Source: Hydrogenimonas thermophila
GTDB taxonomy: Bacteria > Campylobacterota > Campylobacteria > Campylobacterales > Hydrogenimonadaceae
Direction of reading: 5' to 3'
DNA: 64,000 nucleotides
NCBI RefSeq assembly: GCF_900115615.1
Contig: NZ_FOXB01000005.1
Span: forward strand, 1 to 64,000
Positions 61,788 to 64,000 of this stretch are shown here, piece by piece (position 1 is the stretch's first letter; each line of letters opens with the position of its first letter). The notes under the pieces were generated by a model. It ran no database searches. It saw nothing but the letters and a program-made list of their open reading frames with translations, and was not told the DNA's origin. The position numbers were made by a program, and so were the translations under genes.

Positions 61788-63623
61788 TTGAATAGAAAAA
61801 AGGATAAAAAAGAAGTGTCAAGTACAAGCAAAGATATGTTATCGAAGGCTGGGTTTGCATCTTTGCTTGAACTTGCCATACATACTCCTGTATCTTATCT
61901 TGATACAAGGCTTTCAAATGAATTAATTATTGGAGAGATACATACTTTTGAAGCAGAAGTTGTATCAGTTGCTAAACAGCCTAAACGGTTGGTTATTACT
62001 GTAAACTCTTCTTTGTGTGATCAGTCAATAGAAGTTACTATTTTTCATCCTAAACCTTACCATAGCGCACTTTTTAAACCAGGTCTTAAACACTATTTGC
62101 AAGGCAAGATAGAGAGATTCGGATCAAAACTGCAGGTTGTAAATCCAAAGAAGATTTCAAAAATAGGTGAAATTGTTCCAAAATACAAGTGCAAACTAAG
62201 ACAAGATGTTTATAGAAGAATAATTGATAATCTTGTAACTTTGGAAAATTTAAAAGCACAAGGACTTGATGAAGCACGAGCATCTCTTATTGTAAGAGCT
62301 CATAAGCCTGATGATACGTGGTTAAGACTATATAGAAAATATGGAGGGTTTGGACCAAAAACAGTTGAAGCATTAAAGTTTGCAGAAGCACTTGATCATT
62401 TTCAAAGGTTAAAGGGTAAACGTATTCGTTTCTCTTCAATGTGTAAATTAAATGGATCGATTGAGCCTTTTTTAGCAAACCTACCTTTTGAGTTGACAGA
62501 TGATCAAAAAAGGGCAATTGAAGATATATCAAACGATTTAAGATCTGAATTTGCCGCAAGGCGCATGATTGTTGGTGATGTTGGGTCAGGAAAGACAATG
62601 GTAATTTTAGCATCTGCAATGATGGCTTATCCAAATAGAGCTGTTTTAATGGCACCTACATCCATTTTAGCCAGACAACTTTATGAAGAGGCAAAAAAGT
62701 GGTTGCCTAAGTTTGTAAAGATTGCACTGGTAACGCAGAGTAAAGAGATAGGCGACATAGAGAGTGATCATTTTATCATAGGTACACACGCACTTCTTTA
62801 TCGTGATCTTCCCGAAGCACCGCTAATTATGGTTGATGAACAGCACCGTTTTGGTACCGAACAGCGTAAACTTTTAGAGCAGATTGTCTCAAAAGATAAA
62901 GAAAAAGCCAAGCCCCATTTTTTACAATTTTCAGCTACTCCAATACCAAGAACTCAAGCGATGATAGATTCAGCTTTAATAGATGTTACTCTCATTGAGT
63001 CAACACCATTTGTCAAAGATATTACAACACGCATAATAGACAAAAGTGATTTTGCCTCTCTTTTAGAGCATATAAAGTGTGAGGTTGAAGAGGGTAGGCA
63101 GGTTTTGGTAGTTTACCCTTTGGTGGAAGAGAGTGAGTCGATCAACTATCGTTCATTAGAAGAGAGTGTAGAGTTTTGGAAGAGTAGGTTTGATGGAGTC
63201 TATGTAACACACGGTAAAGATAAGCTAAAAGATGAAGTGCTTGCAGAGTTTGCTCAAAATGGTAAGATACTGCTTGCTACAACAGTTATAGAGGTTGGAA
63301 TTTCATTGCCTAAATTATCTACCATCATCATTGTTGGTGCTGAGAGAATGGGGCTTGCTACACTTCATCAGTTAAGAGGACGTGTAAGTAGAAATGGTTT
63401 AAAAGGGTACTGTTATCTCTTTACTCACGATAAAAACAATATTCGCCTTAAAGAGTTTGCTAAAACTACAAACGGTTTTGAGATTGCAAGGTTAGATTTG
63501 AAGTTTAGAAAGTCAGGTGATCTTTTAACAGGTAAAGCTCAAAGTGGTAAAGAGTTTATTTGGCTTGATTTGGCAGAAGATGAAGAGATAGTAAAAGAGG
63601 CGAAAGCAAAAGTGGACGGGTAA
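61788..63623 (+). CDS. recG: ATP-dependent DNA helicase RecG (short form)
   Basis: 611 residues, shorter than the roughly 690-residue E. coli RecG but normal for Campylobacter. An OB-type wedge domain (about 40-130) and then the helicase core: Walker A GDVGSGKT, Walker B VDEQHRFG (DEQH), motif III FSATPIPRT, motif VI QLRGRVSRNG. The C-terminal TRG element includes FKTTNGFE-like FAKTTNGFEIARLDL. It reverses stalled forks and branched DNA. Start assigned to TTG 61788; GTG 61815 is an alternative and no site is clearly better. Confidence 0.94.
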   Translation: MNRKKDKKEVSSTSKDMLSKAGFASLLELAIHTPVSYLDTRLSNELIIGEIHTFEAEVVSVAKQPKRLVITVNSSLCDQSIEVTIFHPKPYHSALFKPGLKHYLQGKIERFGSKLQVVNPKKISKIGEIVPKYKCKLRQDVYRRIIDNLVTLENLKAQGLDEARASLIVRAHKPDDTWLRLYRKYGGFGPKTVEALKFAEALDHFQRLKGKRIRFSSMCKLNGSIEPFLANLPFELTDDQKRAIEDISNDLRSEFAARRMIVGDVGSGKTMVILASAMMAYPNRAVLMAPTSILARQLYEEAKKWLPKFVKIALVTQSKEIGDIESDHFIIGTHALLYRDLPEAPLIMVDEQHRFGTEQRKLLEQIVSKDKEKAKPHFLQFSATPIPRTQAMIDSALIDVTLIESTPFVKDITTRIIDKSDFASLLEHIKCEVEEGRQVLVVYPLVEESESINYRSLEESVEFWKSRFDGVYVTHGKDKLKDEVLAEFAQNGKILLATTVIEVGISLPKLSTIIIVGAERMGLATLHQLRGRVSRNGLKGYCYLFTHDKNNIRLKEFAKTTNGFEIARLDLKFRKSGDLLTGKAQSGKEFIWLDLAEDEEIVKEAKAKVDG

Positions 63624-63632
63624 AACCCGTCC
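63614..63632. terminator. Bidirectional terminator between recG and hpf
   Basis: GGACGGGT, loop AAA, ACCCGTCC: a perfect 8-base GC-rich stem that overlaps the recG stop codon, followed by TTT. It serves convergent genes on both sides. Confidence 0.75.
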
Positions 63633-63642
63633 TTTGAGACTC

Positions 63643-64000
63643 TTAGTAAAGACCGAAACGTCCATCATTTCTTCGATAAAGCACTCTCATTTTTCCATCC
63701 ATATCATTAAATACTATAAACTGTTTATCTGGTGAAGATTTTAGTAGATTTAGTGCCTCTTCTATTTCAAGTGGTTTGTAAAGTTCAAGTTCTGTTGGAA
63801 CAATTTCATCAGTATCATCTGCTAAAGCAGCAGCAATTTCAGCTTCGTGTGCTGCAGCAAGTTCATCTGGTCTTACAGATTTATGTTCAGTCACTTTATC
63901 ATGATGTCTTCTTAAAACTTTGTGAGCACGATCAATAGCCAAGTCGACAGCAGCATAAACATCTTTGTCTTTTTGTCTAATGACAACAGTATTTTTATTT
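63643..64000 (-). CDS. hpf: Long-form ribosome hibernation promoting factor, C-terminal part (runs off the window end)
   Basis: The frame is open from the window edge. Visible residues include the end of the N-terminal ribosome-binding domain (VVIRQKDKDVYAAVDLAIDR) followed by AHKVLRRHHDK, a flexible acidic linker, and the C-terminal dimerisation domain (YKPLEIEEALNLLKSSPDKQ, FIVFNDMDGKMRVLYRRNDG). This marks the long HPF that pairs two 70S ribosomes into 100S in stationary phase. The true start lies outside the window. It ends 20 bases from recG across a hairpin. Confidence 0.93.
   Translation of the reverse strand, partial: NKNTVVIRQKDKDVYAAVDLAIDRAHKVLRRHHDKVTEHKSVRPDELAAAHEAEIAAALADDTDEIVPTELELYKPLEIEEALNLLKSSPDKQFIVFNDMDGKMRVLYRRNDGRFGLY

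Noticed and set aside
5000-63000. Many long antisense frames opposite real genes
   Set aside because: They lie wholly inside confident genes, lack ribosome sites and show Ser/Ile-rich shadow translations.
1-64000. tRNA, rRNA, CRISPR array, phage or integrase
   Set aside because: No cloverleaf-like sequence, rRNA core, spaced repeats, or phage structural/integrase genes were seen in the intergenic gaps or reading frames.

Overview
The window is AT-rich chromosomal DNA with the gene content and gene order of a Campylobacterota (Epsilonproteobacteria) genome. Evidence for this includes peb4 next to fba, the run cheY-prmA-ftsH-psd-pssA, kdsA-ribH-nusB, serS next to a TPR membrane protein, a Campylobacter-type PycB/OadA subunit, short RecG, and MqnC of the futalosine menaquinone route. 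The mix of leucine and histidine biosynthesis, a Na+-type oxaloacetate decarboxylase, a type II secretion system, a secreted subtilase with a W..GxWV-type tail and heme/c-di-GMP signalling suggests a free-living, sulfur- or hydrogen-oxidising relative (Sulfurovum/Sulfurimonas-like) rather than a host-adapted Campylobacter. The genus is inference. I see no tRNA, rRNA, CRISPR array or prophage.

Layout. 1-4.7 kb: a partial ISAs1-like insertion sequence that has cut off a nitrate-sensing chemoreceptor, an intact chemoreceptor, and a heme-CxxCH GGDEF/EAL protein. 4.8-11.5 kb: housekeeping genes (pepD, nth, yebC, peb4, fba, a PLP deaminase-like enzyme) plus small accessory genes. 11.6-16.2 kb: the oadGAB sodium-pump operon and an AI-2E-type exporter. 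17.4-25.2 kb: the most unusual region. On the minus strand, a TonB-dependent receptor is followed by two membrane poly-ferredoxins, a 2-hydroxyacyl-CoA dehydratase/double-cubane-type protein and its BcrA-type ATP-dependent activator. Related palindromic repeat elements bracket the last four genes. 25.3-29.1 kb: VanZ-like protein, a subtilase with an altered catalytic Asp, and a lipoprotein. 29.2-37.1 kb: a type II secretion operon in the order gspK-L-M-N-C-D-E-I-J (minus strand). 37.2-45.8 kb: PDC-sensor membrane protein, hisH, hisA, cheY, prmA, ftsH, psd-like, pssA, a 29-codon leader ORF and leuA. 45.9-55.1 kb: TPR protein, serS, crcB/DUF190/trpS, DUF6394 plus K+ channel, der. 55.2-63.6 kb: DUF3108, EamA, kdsA, ribH, nusB, mqnC, M16-like, a MNT-HEPN toxin-antitoxin pair, recG. 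The window ends inside hpf.

How the parts fit. Most of the window is core metabolism in short overlapping operons. The strongest candidate for an undescribed system is the 17.5-25.2 kb module. It has an ATP-driven low-potential electron-transfer pair (activator ATPase plus double-cubane-like protein), two membrane Fe-S proteins that could feed it electrons, and an outer-membrane receptor that could bring in a ligand. Several start codons were moved downstream from the longest open frame because a clear Shine-Dalgarno sequence or signal peptide supports the inner start. These are noted per gene.
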